A program made the translations under genes and the position numbers. The notes beneath the pieces are model-generated. The model saw only the letters and a program-made list of their open reading frames with translations, was not told the DNA's origin and did not search any database. From Microbacterium commune (GTDB lineage Bacteria > Actinomycetota > Actinomycetes > Actinomycetales > Microbacteriaceae), in assembly GCF_014836945.1 (NCBI RefSeq), contig NZ_JACSPX010000001.1, forward strand, positions 1,785,970 to 1,849,969: a DNA stretch of 64,000 nucleotides, in the 5' to 3' direction. This document shows, in pieces, positions 27,502-37,512 of the stretch (position 1 is its first letter; each line of letters begins with the position of its first letter).

Positions 27502-27818
27502 CCGAGCAGAACGTTCTCGCCACGGCCCTGAACAAGGACCCGCGCGACATCATTCTCGGACCGGTCGTGTCCGAGAAGAGCTACAGCCTGATCGACGAGG
27601 GCAAGTACACCTTCCTCGTCGACCCGCGCGCCTCGAAGACCGAGATCAAGCTCGCCATCGAGAAGATCTTCGGCGTCAAGGTGGCCTCGGTCAACACGAT
27701 CAACCGCGTCGGCAAGGCCCGCCGCACCCGCTTCGGCACCGGCAAGCGCAAGGACACCAAGCGCGCGATCGTGGCTCTGAAGTCGGGTTCCATCGACATC
27801 TTCACGGCAGTCGGCTGA
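27498..27818 (+). CDS. rplW: 50S ribosomal protein L23
   Basis: 106-residue L23, located at the tunnel exit where trigger factor and SRP dock. The conserved part starts at [20 protein letters not shown]. About 14 additional N-terminal residues precede it. The ATG lies inside the end of rplD (4-bp overlap). Confidence 0.97.
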   Translation: MTEQNVLATALNKDPRDIILGPVVSEKSYSLIDEGKYTFLVDPRASKTEIKLAIEKIFGVKVASVNTINRVGKARRTRFGTGKRKDTKRAIVALKSGSIDIFTAVG

Positions 27819-27838
27819 CCGGGGGATAAGGACAGATA

Positions 27839-28678
27839 ATGGCTATTCGCAAGTACAAGCCCACGACCCCGGGTCGCCGCGGTTCGTCGGTGGCTGACTT
27901 CGCCGAGATCACCCGATCGACGCCTGAGAAGTCGCTGCTGCGCCCGCTCTCGAAGACCGGTGGTCGCAACAACCAGGGCCGCATCACGACCCGTCACATC
28001 GGTGGTGGCCACAAGCGCCAGTACCGTGTCATCGACTTCCGTCGCAATGACAAGGACGGCATCAACGCCAAGGTCGCGCACATCGAGTACGACCCCAACC
28101 GCACCGCGCGCATCGCGCTGCTGCACTACTTCGACGGCGAGAAGCGCTACATCCTCGCCCCGAACAAGCTGAAGCAGGGCGACGTCGTCGAGTCGGGTGC
28201 CGGCGCTGACATCAAGCCCGGCAACAACCTGCCGCTGAAGAACATCCCCACCGGTACCGTGATCCACGCCATCGAGCTGCGTCCCGGCGGCGGAGCGAAG
28301 ATGGCTCGTTCGGCCGGCGCCTCGGTGCGCCTGGTCGCGAAGGACGGCCCCTACGCCCAGCTGCGTCTGCCCTCGGGCGAGATCCGCAACGTCGATGCGC
28401 GCTGCCGCGCGACCATCGGCGAGGTCGGCAACGCCGAGCAGTCGAACATCAACTGGGGCAAGGCCGGCCGCAAGCGCTGGAAGGGCGTCCGCCCGACCGT
28501 CCGCGGTGTCGCCATGAACCCGGTCGACCACCCGCACGGTGGTGGTGAGGGCAAGACCTCCGGTGGTCGTCACCCGGTTTCCCCGTGGGGTCAGGCTGAG
28601 GGTCGTACCCGTCACGCCAACAAGGAAAGTGACAAGTACATCGTCCGCCGCCGCAACGCTGGCAAGAAGCGCAAGTAG
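27839..28678 (+). CDS. rplB: 50S ribosomal protein L2
   Basis: 279-residue L2, needed for subunit joining and peptidyl transfer. It begins [20 protein letters not shown] and carries [20 protein letters not shown], which includes the conserved active-site-region His. Normal length; 20 bases after rplW. Confidence 0.98.
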   Translation: MAIRKYKPTTPGRRGSSVADFAEITRSTPEKSLLRPLSKTGGRNNQGRITTRHIGGGHKRQYRVIDFRRNDKDGINAKVAHIEYDPNRTARIALLHYFDGEKRYILAPNKLKQGDVVESGAGADIKPGNNLPLKNIPTGTVIHAIELRPGGGAKMARSAGASVRLVAKDGPYAQLRLPSGEIRNVDARCRATIGEVGNAEQSNINWGKAGRKRWKGVRPTVRGVAMNPVDHPHGGGEGKTSGGRHPVSPWGQAEGRTRHANKESDKYIVRRRNAGKKRK

Positions 28679-28690
28679 GAGTAGAGGAAG

Positions 28691-28972
28691 ATGCCACGCA
28701 GTCTCAAGAAGGGCCCCTTCGTCGACGAGCACCTGCTTCGCAAGGTGGTCGGACAGAACGAGTCCGGTACGAAGAACGTCATCAAGACCTGGTCGCGTCG
28801 CTCGATGATCATCCCCGCAATGCTGGGACACACCATCGCCGTGCACGACGGTCGCAAGCACATCCCTGTGTTCGTGACCGAGACCATGGTCGGCCACAAG
28901 CTGGGCGAGTTCGCGCCCACCCGCACCTTCCGCGGCCACGAGAAGGACGACAAGAAGGGCCGTCGCCGCTGA
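28691..28972 (+). CDS. rpsS: 30S ribosomal protein S19
   Basis: 93-residue S19: [15 protein letters not shown] at the N-terminus, then [20 protein letters not shown] and [14 protein letters not shown]. An AGAGGAAG SD precedes ATG 28691. Confidence 0.98.
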   Translation: MPRSLKKGPFVDEHLLRKVVGQNESGTKNVIKTWSRRSMIIPAMLGHTIAVHDGRKHIPVFVTETMVGHKLGEFAPTRTFRGHEKDDKKGRRR

Positions 28973-29010
28973 CGCGGTGACGCTCTGGACAGAAACAGAG
29001 GAGGAGAACA

Positions 29011-29412
29011 ATGGTGGAATCCATCGCACGCGTCAAGCACATTCGCGTGACCCCTCAGAAGGCTCGTCGTGTCGTCGCGCTCATCAAGGGCAAGCAGGCG
29101 CAGGAAGCACTGGCCATTCTGAAGTTCGCACCGCAGGGTGCCAGCGAGCCGATCTACAAGCTCGTGCACTCCGCCATCGCCAACGCGTCGGTCAAGGCCG
29201 ACCGTGACGGCGAATTCCTGGACGAGCAGGACCTGTACGTGAAGAACGCGTACGTCGACGAGGGCACCACGCTCAAGCGTTTCCGCCCCCGTGCTCAGGG
29301 TCGTGCCTCGCAGATCAAGAAGCGCACGAGCCACATCACGGTCGTGCTGGCCACCCCGGAGGCCGCTGACGCGGCCGCACCGGCGGCCAAGACGAAGAAG
29401 GCGAGCAAGTAA
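29011..29412 (+). CDS. rplV: 50S ribosomal protein L22
   Basis: 133-residue L22. The core runs from [20 protein letters not shown] to [17 protein letters not shown], the latter being the tunnel beta-hairpin end. About 20 extra C-terminal residues are Ala/Lys-rich ([13 protein letters not shown]). GAGGAGAA SD. Its stop overlaps the rpsC ATG by one base. Confidence 0.97.
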   Translation: MVESIARVKHIRVTPQKARRVVALIKGKQAQEALAILKFAPQGASEPIYKLVHSAIANASVKADRDGEFLDEQDLYVKNAYVDEGTTLKRFRPRAQGRASQIKKRTSHITVVLATPEAADAAAPAAKTKKASK

Positions 29413-30176
29413 TGGGCCAGAAGGTCAACCCGTACGGCTTCCGCCTCGGCATCACCACGGACCACGTGTCGCGTTGGTTCTCGGACTCGACGAAGCCGGG
29501 CCAGCGTTACGCCGACTACGTCGCCGAGGACATCAAGATCCGTCGTCTGCTGCAGACGCAGCTCGACCGCGCCGGCGTCTCGAACATCGAGATCGAGCGC
29601 ACCCGCGACCGCGTGCGTGTGGACATCCACACCGCGCGTCCGGGCATCGTCATCGGCCGCCGTGGCGCCGAGGCCGAGCGCATCCGCGGTGACCTCGAGA
29701 AGCTCACCGGCAAGCAGATCCAGCTGAACATCCTCGAGGTCAAGAACCCCGAAGCCGACGCTCAGCTCGTCGCGCAGGGCATCGCCGAGCAGCTCTCTGC
29801 TCGTGTGGCGTTCCGTCGCGCGATGCGCAAGGGTCTGCAGGGCGCTCAGCGCGCCGGCGCCAAGGGCATCCGCATCCAGGTCTCCGGCCGCCTCGGCGGC
29901 GCGGAGATGAGCCGCTCGGAGTTCTACCGCGAGGGTCGTGTGCCGCTGCACACGCTGCGCGCGAACATCGACTACGGCTTCTACGAGGCGAAGACCACCT
30001 TCGGCCGCATCGGCGTGAAGGTCTGGATCTACAAGGGCGACCTCACCAACAAGGAGCTTGCTCGCGAGCAGGCCAACCAGAAGCCTTCGCGCGAGCGTGG
30101 CGACCGTCGTGGCCCCCGTGGCGACCGCGGTGACCGTCGCAACGAGGCTCCCGTCGCAGAAGGAGCGTCTGCCTGA
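29412..30176 (+). CDS. rpsC: 30S ribosomal protein S3
   Basis: 254-residue S3 with an N-terminal KH domain ([20 protein letters not shown], later [16 protein letters not shown]) and a C-terminal domain with [20 protein letters not shown]. The last 40 residues are Arg/Asp/Gly-rich and probably disordered. Overlaps rplP by one base (TGATG). Confidence 0.97.
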   Translation: MGQKVNPYGFRLGITTDHVSRWFSDSTKPGQRYADYVAEDIKIRRLLQTQLDRAGVSNIEIERTRDRVRVDIHTARPGIVIGRRGAEAERIRGDLEKLTGKQIQLNILEVKNPEADAQLVAQGIAEQLSARVAFRRAMRKGLQGAQRAGAKGIRIQVSGRLGGAEMSRSEFYREGRVPLHTLRANIDYGFYEAKTTFGRIGVKVWIYKGDLTNKELAREQANQKPSRERGDRRGPRGDRGDRRNEAPVAEGASA

Positions 30177-30595
30177 TGCTTATCCCTCGCAAGGTCAAGT
30201 ACCGCAAGCAGCACCACCCGAAGCGTTCGGGCCAGGCCACCGGTGGCACCAAGGTGTCGTTCGGTGAGTTCGGCATCCAGGCGCTGACCCCCGCCTACGT
30301 GACCAACCGTCAGATCGAGTCCGCTCGTATCGCGATGACCCGTCACATCAAGCGTGGTGGAAAGGTGTGGATCAACATCTACCCCGACCGCCCGCTCACC
30401 AAGAAGCCCGCTGAGACCCGCATGGGTTCGGGTAAGGGCTCGCCCGAGTGGTGGGTCGCCAACGTCAAGCCGGGCCGCGTCCTCTTCGAGGTCGCGGGCG
30501 TCAGCGAGGAACTCGCTCGCGAGGCGCTCACCCGGGCCATTCACAAGCTGCCGCTCAAGGCACGCATCATCAAGCGCGAGGAGGGCGACGCGTAA
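30176..30595 (+). CDS. rplP: 50S ribosomal protein L16
   Basis: 139-residue L16, begins [18 protein letters not shown] and has [20 protein letters not shown] and [20 protein letters not shown]. Normal length. One-base overlaps with both rpsC and rpmC. Confidence 0.98.
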   Translation: MLIPRKVKYRKQHHPKRSGQATGGTKVSFGEFGIQALTPAYVTNRQIESARIAMTRHIKRGGKVWINIYPDRPLTKKPAETRMGSGKGSPEWWVANVKPGRVLFEVAGVSEELAREALTRAIHKLPLKARIIKREEGDA

Positions 30596-30909
30596 TGGCG
30601 ATCGGCACCAAGGAGCTCGCACCGAGCGAGCTCGACACGTTCGAAGACCAGCGCCTCGTCGAGGAGCTGCGCAAGGCCAAGGAGGAGCTGTTCAACCTCC
30701 GTTTCCAGTCGGCCACCGGCCAGCTGGAGAGCCACGGCCGCATCCGCGCCGTCAAGCGCGACATCGCGCGCCTTTACACCGTGATCCGCGAGCGCGAGCT
30801 GGGCATCCGTGCGACGCCCGCTCCGGTCGAGGCTCCGGCCAAGAAGGCGTCCAAGGCGAAGGCGAAGAAGGCCGACGAGGCTGAGGCGCCGAAGGAGGAG
30901 GCCGAGTAA
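30595..30909 (+). CDS. rpmC: 50S ribosomal protein L29 with long C-terminal tail
   Basis: 104 residues. The L29 core (about residues 8-70) has [20 protein letters not shown] and [20 protein letters not shown]. The remaining roughly 35 residues are Ala/Lys/Glu-rich, so the protein is clearly longer than the common 60-70 residues. One-base overlaps with rplP and rpsQ. Confidence 0.96.
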   Translation: MAIGTKELAPSELDTFEDQRLVEELRKAKEELFNLRFQSATGQLESHGRIRAVKRDIARLYTVIRERELGIRATPAPVEAPAKKASKAKAKKADEAEAPKEEAE

Positions 30910-31223
30910 TGGCTGAGAAGAAGGCTGCTGACGCCGTCGAGCACGGCGAGCACGACGTCCGCGACGCAGACGCGCGCGGATACCGCAAGTCGCGCCGTGG
31001 CTACGTCGTCAGCGACAAGATGGACAAGACCATCGTCGTCGAGGTCGAGGACCGCGTGAAGCACCCGCTTTACGGCAAGGTCATCCGCGTCACCTCGAAG
31101 GTCAAGGCGCACGACGAGAACAACACCGCCGGCATCGGCGACCTCGTTCTCATCAACGAGACCCGCCCGCTGAGCGCCACCAAGCGCTGGCGTCTGGTGG
31201 AGATCCTGGAGAAGGCAAAGTGA
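30909..31223 (+). CDS. rpsQ: 30S ribosomal protein S17
   Basis: 104 residues. The S17 core starts near residue 27 ([20 protein letters not shown]) and includes [19 protein letters not shown] and [20 protein letters not shown]. The first 26 residues are a charged extension. Its TGA overlaps the rplN GTG. Confidence 0.96.
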   Translation: MAEKKAADAVEHGEHDVRDADARGYRKSRRGYVVSDKMDKTIVVEVEDRVKHPLYGKVIRVTSKVKAHDENNTAGIGDLVLINETRPLSATKRWRLVEILEKAK

Positions 31224-31588
31224 TCCAGACCGAGTCCCGCGTCAAGGTCGCCGACAACACCGGCGCCAAGGAGCTGCTCACAATCCGCGTTCTCGGTGGT
31301 TCCAGCCGCCGCTACGCCGGTCTGGGCGACACCATCGTCGCGACCGTCAAGGACGCGATCCCCGGCGGCAACGTCAAGAAGGGCGATGTGGTCAAGGCCG
31401 TCATCGTCCGCACCGTCAAGTCGACGCGTCGTCCCGACGGTTCGTACATCAAGTTCGACGAGAACGCCGCCGTGATCCTGAAGAACGACGGGGAGCCCCG
31501 CGGCACCCGCATCTTCGGACCGGTCGGTCGTGAGCTTCGCGACAAGAAGTTCATGAAGATCGTCTCGCTCGCCCCGGAGGTCATCTGA
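31220..31588 (+). CDS. rplN: 50S ribosomal protein L14
   Basis: 122-residue L14: [20 protein letters not shown] at the start and [20 protein letters not shown] later. GTG start within the end of rpsQ (4-bp overlap). Confidence 0.98.
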   Translation: MIQTESRVKVADNTGAKELLTIRVLGGSSRRYAGLGDTIVATVKDAIPGGNVKKGDVVKAVIVRTVKSTRRPDGSYIKFDENAAVILKNDGEPRGTRIFGPVGRELRDKKFMKIVSLAPEVI

Positions 31589-31590
31589 TC

Positions 31591-31950
31591 ATGGCGAAAA
31601 TCAAGAAGGGTGACCTGGTTCAGGTCATCAGCGGCCGCAAGCAGGACAAGGGCGGCGACCGCGGCAAGCAGGGCAAGGTCCTCGAGGTCCTCGTCGGGCA
31701 GAACCGCGTCGTCGTGGAGGGTGTCAACTTCGTCACCCGCCACAGCCGTGTCGGCCAGACCCAGCGCGGCACCAAGACCGGTGGCATCGAGACCGTCGAG
31801 GCCCCGATCCACATCTCCAACGTCGCTCTCGTCGACCCCTCGACCAAGAAGCCGACCCGCGTCGGCCACCGCGTCGAGGAGCAGGTCAAGGACGGCGTGA
31901 AGCGCACGGTCCGCGTGCGCTACGCGAAGAAGTCAGGTAAGGACCTCTGA
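31591..31950 (+). CDS. rplX: 50S ribosomal protein L24
   Basis: 119-residue L24 with the KOW motif near the N-terminus ([18 protein letters not shown]) and [14 protein letters not shown]. Two bases after rplN; overlaps rplE by one base. Confidence 0.97.
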   Translation: MAKIKKGDLVQVISGRKQDKGGDRGKQGKVLEVLVGQNRVVVEGVNFVTRHSRVGQTQRGTKTGGIETVEAPIHISNVALVDPSTKKPTRVGHRVEEQVKDGVKRTVRVRYAKKSGKDL

Positions 31951-32540
31951 TGGCAACGGCAACTGCTGCTGAGACTGGCAAGACCCAGCCTCGCCTGAAG
32001 CAGAAGTACAACACCGAGATCAAGAAGGCTCTGCAGGAGCAGTTCGGCTACGCGAACGTCATGCAGATCCCCGGCCTGGTGAAGGTCGTCGTCAACACCG
32101 GTGTCGGTGAGGCGGCTCGTGACTCCAAGGTGATCGAGGGCGCCATCGACGACCTCACCAAGATCACCGGTCAGAAGCCGATCGTCACCAAGGCCCGCAA
32201 GTCCATCGCGCAGTTCAAGCTGCGCGAGGGCCAGGCCATCGGTGCGCACGTCACCCTCCGTGGCGACCGTGCGTGGGAGTTCGTCGACCGCCTCGTCAAC
32301 CTGGCGCTGCCGCGCATCCGCGACTTCCGCGGTCTGTCGGCCGACCAGTTCGACGGCAACGGCAACTACACCTTCGGTCTCCAGGAGCAGAGCGTGTTCC
32401 ACGAGATCGACCAGGACAAGATCGACCGCGTCCGCGGCTTCGACATCACCGTGGTCACGACGGCCAAGACGGACGACGAGGGTCGCGCACTCCTGCGCGC
32501 GCTCGGCTTCCCGTTCAAGGCCGCCGACGCCCCCGCCTGA
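31950..32540 (+). CDS. rplE: 50S ribosomal protein L5
   Basis: 196-residue 5S-rRNA-binding protein: [20 protein letters not shown], then [20 protein letters not shown] and [21 protein letters not shown] short Thr/Ala-rich N-terminal extension is present. It is the last gene before a strong hairpin; the rpsN gene that normally follows is absent. Confidence 0.98.
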   Translation: MATATAAETGKTQPRLKQKYNTEIKKALQEQFGYANVMQIPGLVKVVVNTGVGEAARDSKVIEGAIDDLTKITGQKPIVTKARKSIAQFKLREGQAIGAHVTLRGDRAWEFVDRLVNLALPRIRDFRGLSADQFDGNGNYTFGLQEQSVFHEIDQDKIDRVRGFDITVVTTAKTDDEGRALLRALGFPFKAADAPA

Positions 32541-32559
32541 TCGAAGCGCCGCGCGCTTC

Positions 32560-32603
32560 GGGATGCGGGGAGGGATGCTGCACGGCATCCCTCCCCGCAT
32601 CCC
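32560..32603 (+). terminator. Perfect 19-bp hairpin between rplE and rpsH
   Basis: GGGATGCGGGGAGGGATGC and its exact complement flank a TGCACG loop, 20 bases after the rplE stop. It should terminate or attenuate the S10 transcript. No T tract; it is directly followed by a TACAAT -10 box. Confidence 0.75.
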
Positions 32604-32604
32604 G

Positions 32605-32610
32605 TACAAT
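32605..32610 (+). promoter_or_regulatory. -10 box TACAAT restarting transcription at rpsH
   Basis: TACAAT begins one base after the hairpin. A start near 32617 gives a leader of about 85 bases with a CTGCCGT-GTA-ACGGCAG hairpin (32656-32672). No clear -35, as the hairpin occupies that position. Confidence 0.5.
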
Positions 32611-32702
32611 TGAAGATTGTGCGTCCGCTCGGGCGCGACTCTCATCGAAGGCCGTCTGCCGTGTAACGGCAGCCGGAACCTCATGATCGAAGGAAACCAG
32701 AT

Positions 32703-33101
32703 ATGACGATGACAGACCCGGTCGCAGACATGCTGACCCGTCTGCGCAACGCGAACTCGGCCCACCACGACTCCGTGACCATGCCGTCGAGCAAGCTCAA
32801 GACGAACATCGCCGAGATCCTCCAGCAGGAGGGCTACATCGCCGGCTTCGAGGTCACCGACGCCCGCGTCGGCAGCAACCTCACCCTCTCGCTCAAGTAC
32901 GGTCCCAACCGTGAGCGCTCCATCGCCGGCATCAAGCGCGTGTCGAAGCCCGGTCTGCGCGTCTACGCGAAGTCGACCGAGCTGCCCAAGGTCCTCGGCG
33001 GCCTGGGCGTTGCCATCCTGTCCACCTCCTCCGGTCTCCTCACCGACCGTCAGGCTGAGCAGAAGGGCGTGGGCGGAGAAGTTCTCGCCTACGTGTGGTG
33101 A
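32703..33101 (+). CDS. rpsH: 30S ribosomal protein S8
   Basis: 132-residue S8: [20 protein letters not shown], then [20 protein letters not shown] and [19 protein letters not shown], the rRNA-binding C-terminal domain. AGGAAA SD before ATG 32703; a second ATG two codons later is possible. First gene after the hairpin and promoter. Confidence 0.97.
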   Translation: MTMTDPVADMLTRLRNANSAHHDSVTMPSSKLKTNIAEILQQEGYIAGFEVTDARVGSNLTLSLKYGPNRERSIAGIKRVSKPGLRVYAKSTELPKVLGGLGVAILSTSSGLLTDRQAEQKGVGGEVLAYVW

Positions 33102-33107
33102 TCTGAC

Positions 33108-33644
33108 ATGTCGCGAATCGGACGACTTCCCATCGACATCCCCTCCGGCGTGACCGTCTCGGTCGACGGCCGCGAGGTCGCAGTCAAGGGCCCCAAGGGC
33201 GAGCTGTCGCTCACCCTGGCCAACCCCATCGAGGTCACGGTCGAGGAGAACCAGGTTCTCGTCACCCGCCCGGACGACGAGCGCGAGTCGCGCTCGCTGC
33301 ACGGTCTGACCCGTACCCTCATCAGCAACAACATCATCGGCGTCACCCAGGGCTACACCAAGGGTCTCGAGGTCGTCGGCACCGGTTACCGCGTGCAGCA
33401 GAAGGGCAACTCGATCGAGTTCGCTCTCGGCTTCTCGCACCCGGTCCTGGTCGACCCGCCCGCAGGCATCACCCTGACGGTCGAGGGCACCAACAAGGTG
33501 ACCGTGAGTGGCATCGACAAGCAGGCTGTCGGCGAGGCCGCTGCCAACATCCGCAAGATCCGCAAGCCCGAGCCGTACAAGGGCAAGGGTGTGCGCTACG
33601 CCGGCGAGGTCGTGCGTCGCAAGGCCGGAAAGGCTGGTAAGTAA
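33108..33644 (+). CDS. rplF: 50S ribosomal protein L6
   Basis: 178-residue L6, two repeated domains: [20 protein letters not shown] at the start and [20 protein letters not shown] at the end, with [20 protein letters not shown] between. Six bases after rpsH. Confidence 0.98.
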   Translation: MSRIGRLPIDIPSGVTVSVDGREVAVKGPKGELSLTLANPIEVTVEENQVLVTRPDDERESRSLHGLTRTLISNNIIGVTQGYTKGLEVVGTGYRVQQKGNSIEFALGFSHPVLVDPPAGITLTVEGTNKVTVSGIDKQAVGEAAANIRKIRKPEPYKGKGVRYAGEVVRRKAGKAGK

Positions 33645-33646
33645 CC

Positions 33647-34006
33647 ATGGCTGTCAAGTCCAAGTCCGCCGCCCGCGCGCGTCGCCACGCACGTCTTCGC
33701 AAGAAGATCGTCGGCTCCGACGTCCGCCCGCGTCTCGTCGTCAACCGCTCCGCGCGCCACGTGTTCGTGCAGCTCGTCGACGACGCCAAGGGCCACACGG
33801 TGGCTTCCGCTTCCACGCTCGAGACCGAGCTGCGCTCCTTCGACGGTGACAAGACCGCCAAGGCCCGCAAGGTCGGCGAGCTCGTCGCTGAGCGCGCGAA
33901 GGCCGCCGGCGTTTCCGAGGCAGTGTTCGACCGTGGCGGCAACCGCTACGCCGGTCGTGTCGCAGCCATCGCCGAAGGCGCCCGTGAAGGGGGGCTGGCA
34001 CTGTGA
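33647..34006 (+). CDS. rplR: 50S ribosomal protein L18
   Basis: 119-residue 5S-rRNA-binding L18: [20 protein letters not shown] at the start and [20 protein letters not shown] at the end. The stop overlaps the rpsE GTG at 34003. Confidence 0.98.
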   Translation: MAVKSKSAARARRHARLRKKIVGSDVRPRLVVNRSARHVFVQLVDDAKGHTVASASTLETELRSFDGDKTAKARKVGELVAERAKAAGVSEAVFDRGGNRYAGRVAAIAEGAREGGLAL

Positions 34007-34686
34007 GTGACATCAAGGAGAACGAAGTGACCGAAACCGCTCCTGCCGAGGCTCAGGCCGAGCCGCAGCGTGAGCAGCGCGACAACCGCCGCGGCGGTCG
34101 CGACCGTGGCCAGAGCCGCGACCGCAACTCGCGCGACCGCGGGGACAACCAGTTCCTGGAGCGCGTCGTCACCATCAACCGCGTCTCGAAGGTCGTGAAG
34201 GGTGGTCGTCGCTTCAGCTTCACCGCTCTCGTGGTCGTCGGTGACGGCAACGGTCTGGTCGGCGTCGGCTACGGCAAGGCCCGCGAGGTCCCCCTGGCGA
34301 TCTCGAAGGGCGTCGAAGAGGCCAAGCGCAACTTCTTCCGCGTTCCGCGCGTCGGCTCGACCATCCCGCACCCCGTGCAGGGTGAGGCCGCCGCAGGTGT
34401 GGTGCTGCTTCGTCCGGCCGCTGCCGGTACGGGTGTCATCGCCGGCGGTCCGGTTCGCGCCGTGCTCGAGTGCGCGGGCATCCACGACGTCCTGTCGAAG
34501 TCGCTCGGCTCGTCGAACACGATCAACATCGTGCACGCCACGGTCGAGGCGCTCAAGGGCCTCGAGGAGCCGCGCGCCGTCGCCGCCCGTCGTGGTCTCG
34601 ACTACGACGCCGTCGTGCCGGAGATCATCATCCGCAACGAGGCGAAGGCCGCTGCCGCCGCCGCAGCGCAGAAGGTAGGTGCCTGA
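34003..34686 (+). CDS. rpsE: 30S ribosomal protein S5
   Basis: 227-residue S5. The core from about residue 47 has [20 protein letters not shown] and [20 protein letters not shown]. An N-terminal 45 residues are Gln/Glu then Arg/Asp/Gly-rich, and the C-terminus is Ala-rich. GTG 34003 overlaps rplR. A second in-frame GTG at 34027, six bases after a consensus AAGGAG, could be the true start and would remove eight residues. Confidence 0.95.
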   Translation: MSDIKENEVTETAPAEAQAEPQREQRDNRRGGRDRGQSRDRNSRDRGDNQFLERVVTINRVSKVVKGGRRFSFTALVVVGDGNGLVGVGYGKAREVPLAISKGVEEAKRNFFRVPRVGSTIPHPVQGEAAAGVVLLRPAAAGTGVIAGGPVRAVLECAGIHDVLSKSLGSSNTINIVHATVEALKGLEEPRAVAARRGLDYDAVVPEIIIRNEAKAAAAAAAQKVGA

Positions 34687-34871
34687 TGGCTGAGCGCCTC
34701 AAGGTCACGCAGATCAAGTCCAAGGTGAGCGAGAAGCAGAACCAGCGCGACACGCTGCGTTCGCTCGGTCTCAAGCGGATCGGCGACTCGGTCGTTCGTC
34801 CCGACGACGCTCAGACCCGCGGCTACGTCCGCGCCGTCGCGCACCTCGTCAAGGTTGAGGAGATCGACTAA
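34686..34871 (+). CDS. rpmD: 50S ribosomal protein L30
   Basis: 61-residue L30: [20 protein letters not shown] and [20 protein letters not shown]. Shares one base with both rpsE and rplO. Usual bacterial length. Confidence 0.97.
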   Translation: MAERLKVTQIKSKVSEKQNQRDTLRSLGLKRIGDSVVRPDDAQTRGYVRAVAHLVKVEEID

Positions 34872-35452
34872 TGGCTGAGAAGAACGAAACCGTCGAGGCC
34901 GAGAAGGCCCCGAAGTCCGCCGCCAAGAAGCCGGCTGCCGCCAAGGCCGCTCCGGCCAAGGCTGCCGACAAGAAGGCTCCGGCCAAGAAGGATGCCGAGG
35001 CTCCGGCCGCGCGTCCGTCTGTCCTGAAGGTGCACCACCTGCGTCCGGTCCCCGGCGCTCACACCGCAAAGACCCGTGTCGGTCGCGGTGAGGGCTCGAA
35101 GGGCAAGACGGCCGGTCGTGGAACCAAGGGCACCAAAGCGCGCAACACCGTGCGCGCCGGCTTCGAGGGTGGGCAGATGCCGCTGCACATGCGCACCCCG
35201 AAGCTGCGCGGGTTCAAGAACCCGTTCCGCGTCGAGTACCAGGTCGTGAACCTGGCCAAGCTCGCGGAGCTGTACCCGCAGGGTGGCGATGTCACCGTCA
35301 GCGACCTGGTCGCCAAGGGTGCCGTGCGCAAGAACGAGAAGGTCAAGGTCCTCGGCGACGGCGACATCTCGGTCAAGCTGACCGTGTCGGTCGACAAGGT
35401 CTCCGGCAGCGCCGAGCAGAAGATCGTCGCCGCCGGCGGTTCGGTCAACTGA
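34871..35452 (+). CDS. rplO: 50S ribosomal protein L15 with Ala/Lys-rich N-terminal extension
   Basis: 193 residues. The L15 core begins near residue 50 ([40 protein letters not shown]) and includes [20 protein letters not shown]. The preceding 48 residues are almost only Ala, Lys, Pro, Glu and Asp. Last gene of the spc unit; a terminator follows 21 bases on. Confidence 0.97.
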   Translation: MAEKNETVEAEKAPKSAAKKPAAAKAAPAKAADKKAPAKKDAEAPAARPSVLKVHHLRPVPGAHTAKTRVGRGEGSKGKTAGRGTKGTKARNTVRAGFEGGQMPLHMRTPKLRGFKNPFRVEYQVVNLAKLAELYPQGGDVTVSDLVAKGAVRKNEKVKVLGDGDISVKLTVSVDKVSGSAEQKIVAAGGSVN

Positions 35453-35472
35453 TCAGGCTGCAGTGAACGCTG

Positions 35473-35504
35473 GGAGGGGTCGGAGATTATCCGGCCCCTC
35501 CTTT
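35473..35504 (+). terminator. Terminator after rplO
   Basis: 12-bp stem GGAGGGGTCGGA / TCCGGCCCCTCC (one G-U) with loop GATTA, followed by TTTGCGTT. Confidence 0.8.
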
Positions 35505-35508
35505 GCGT

Positions 35509-35514
35509 TACCCT
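35509..35514 (+). promoter_or_regulatory. -10 box TACCCT for secY-adk-map
   Basis: TACCCT lies just after the rplO terminator; a start near 35521 gives a leader of about 45 bases with the SD AGGAGG at 35553-35558. Confidence 0.5.
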
Positions 35515-35565
35515 GGACTTTCGGCCGTCCTTCCACGTTCGGCAATCCCTTCAGGAGGAACGCCC

Positions 35566-36888
35566 TTGTTTAGCGCCATCGCGCGAATCTTCCGCACGCC
35601 TGACCTGCGGCAGAAGATCCTTTTCACCATCGGCATCATTGCTCTGTACCGTCTGGGCTCGAACGTGCCGGCTCCTTTCGTGAACTTCCCGAACGTCGAG
35701 CAGTGCCTCGCGGCCAACGCCGGCACCGACGGACTGCTCGGACTGGTCAACCTCTTCTCCGGCGGTGCGCTGCTGCAGCTGTCGATCTTCGCCCTCGGCG
35801 TGATGCCCTACATCACCGCGACGATCATCACGCAGCTGCTGCGCGTCGTCATCCCGCACTTCGAGACCCTCCACCAGGAGGGCCAGGCGGGCCAGAGCAA
35901 GCTCACCCAGTACACCCGCTACCTCACGATCGCGCTCGCACTGCTGCAGTCGGCGACCGTGGTGACCGTGGCGCGCAGCGGGCAGCTGTTCGGTCAGACC
36001 GACGTCGCAGCCTGCAACAATCTGCTGACCAACGACGTGTGGTGGGCGCAGGCGCTCATCATCATCGCGATGACCGCGGGAACCGGTCTGATCATGTGGA
36101 TGGCCGAGCTCGTCACCGAGCGCGGCATCGGCAACGGCATGTCGCTGCTCATCTTCACCTCCATCGCCGCCACCTTCCCGTCGTCGATGTGGGCGATCTG
36201 GGAGGCGAAGGGCTTCGAGACGTTCCTGCTGGTGATGATCATCGGCATCGTCGTGATGTCGCTGATCGTGTACGTCGAGCAGTCGCAGCGCCGCGTGCCC
36301 GTGCAGTACGCCAAGCGCATGGTCGGCCGCCGCACCTACGGGGGCACGAACACGTACATCCCGATCAAGGTCAACATGGCGGGTGTGATCCCGATCATCT
36401 TCGCCTCGTCGCTGCTGTACGTGCCGATGCTCGTCGCGCAGTTCAACACCCCTGCCGACGGCAGCGAGCCGCCCGCGTGGGTGGCGTGGATCCTGGCGAA
36501 CATGGCATCCGGCGACCAGCCGCTGTACATGGCCGCGTACTTCCTGCTGATCATCGGCTTCACGTACTTCTACGTCGCGATCACGTTCAACCCGGTCGAG
36601 GTCGCCGACAACATGAAGAAGTACGGCGGGTTCATCCCCGGCATCCGCGCCGGGCGTCCGACCGCGGAGTACCTCGACTACGTCATCACCCGCATCACGT
36701 TCCCCGGTTCGCTCTACCTGGGCCTCGTCGCGCTGATTCCGCTGATCGCGCTGGCGACGGTGCAGGCCAACCAGAACTTCCCGTTCGGTGGCGCCTCGAT
36801 CCTCATCATCGTGGGTGTCGGCCTCGAGACGGTGAAGCAGATCGACGCGCAGCTGCAGCAGCGCCACTACGAAGGGCTCCTCCGATGA
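35566..36888 (+). CDS. secY: Preprotein translocase subunit SecY
   Basis: 440-residue core channel of the Sec translocase, with ten predicted helices. It begins FSAIARIFRTPDLRQKILFT and has FSGGALLQLSIFALGVMPYI (second helix region) and RGIGNGMSLLIF. The start is an unusual TTG at 35566, set by the consensus AGGAGG seven bases upstream; a frame open from 35503 has no SD and a non-SecY sequence. The stop overlaps the adk ATG. Confidence 0.97.
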   Translation: MFSAIARIFRTPDLRQKILFTIGIIALYRLGSNVPAPFVNFPNVEQCLAANAGTDGLLGLVNLFSGGALLQLSIFALGVMPYITATIITQLLRVVIPHFETLHQEGQAGQSKLTQYTRYLTIALALLQSATVVTVARSGQLFGQTDVAACNNLLTNDVWWAQALIIIAMTAGTGLIMWMAELVTERGIGNGMSLLIFTSIAATFPSSMWAIWEAKGFETFLLVMIIGIVVMSLIVYVEQSQRRVPVQYAKRMVGRRTYGGTNTYIPIKVNMAGVIPIIFASSLLYVPMLVAQFNTPADGSEPPAWVAWILANMASGDQPLYMAAYFLLIIGFTYFYVAITFNPVEVADNMKKYGGFIPGIRAGRPTAEYLDYVITRITFPGSLYLGLVALIPLIALATVQANQNFPFGGASILIIVGVGLETVKQIDAQLQQRHYEGLLR

Positions 36889-37505
36889 CACTTCGACAGG
36901 CTCAGGACGACCTCGCTTCCGCTCGTCTTCTGATCGTCGGCCCGCAGGGCTCCGGCAAGGGCACCCAGGGCATCCGCGTCGCCGAGGCGCTGAACATCCC
37001 CGTCGTGTCGACCGGCGACATCTTCCGCGCCAACATCAAGGAGGGCACCGAGCTGGGGCAGAAGGTCACCGCGATCCTCGACGCCGGCGACCTGGTGCCC
37101 GACGAGCTGACCAGCGAGATCGTCCGCGACCGCCTGTCGCAGGACGACGCGCAGGGCGGCTTCCTGCTCGACGGCTACCCCCGCAACACCGCGCAGGTGC
37201 ATCACCTCGACGCGTTCCTCGGCGAGCACGACGCGTCGCTCGACGCGGTCATCCTGCTCGACGTGCCCCGCGCGGAGAGCATCGCGCGCCTCAGCCTGCG
37301 TGCTGTGGAGCAGGGCCGCTCCGATGACACGGATGAGGCCATCGCGCACCGTCTCGACATCTACGAGCACGAGACCGCTCCGATCATCTCGGTGTACGAG
37401 GAGCGCGGCATCGTCGATCGCATCGACGGCGTCGGCTCCCTCGACGAGATCACGGCGCGCATCTCGGCTGCCCTCGCCGCGCGCGGCATCGCGCAGCTGG
37501 TCTGA
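36885..37505 (+). CDS. adk: Adenylate kinase
   Basis: 206-residue kinase (AMP + ATP to 2 ADP). The P-loop is GPQGSGKGTQ near residue 19, the AMP-binding region has STGDIFRANIKEGTELGQ, and LLDGYPRNTAQVHHLD follows. The lid is the short form (no Cys4 zinc site), as in other actinobacteria. About 14 N-terminal residues precede the fold. Translationally coupled to secY; map follows after seven bases. Confidence 0.96.
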   Translation: MTLRQAQDDLASARLLIVGPQGSGKGTQGIRVAEALNIPVVSTGDIFRANIKEGTELGQKVTAILDAGDLVPDELTSEIVRDRLSQDDAQGGFLLDGYPRNTAQVHHLDAFLGEHDASLDAVILLDVPRAESIARLSLRAVEQGRSDDTDEAIAHRLDIYEHETAPIISVYEERGIVDRIDGVGSLDEITARISAALAARGIAQLV

Positions 37506-37512
37506 CCTGTCG

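Noticed and set aside
36885..37505. Adenylate kinase thought to have a truncated lid
   Set aside because: Short-lid adenylate kinases of about 190-210 residues are common in actinobacteria; all catalytic motifs are present.
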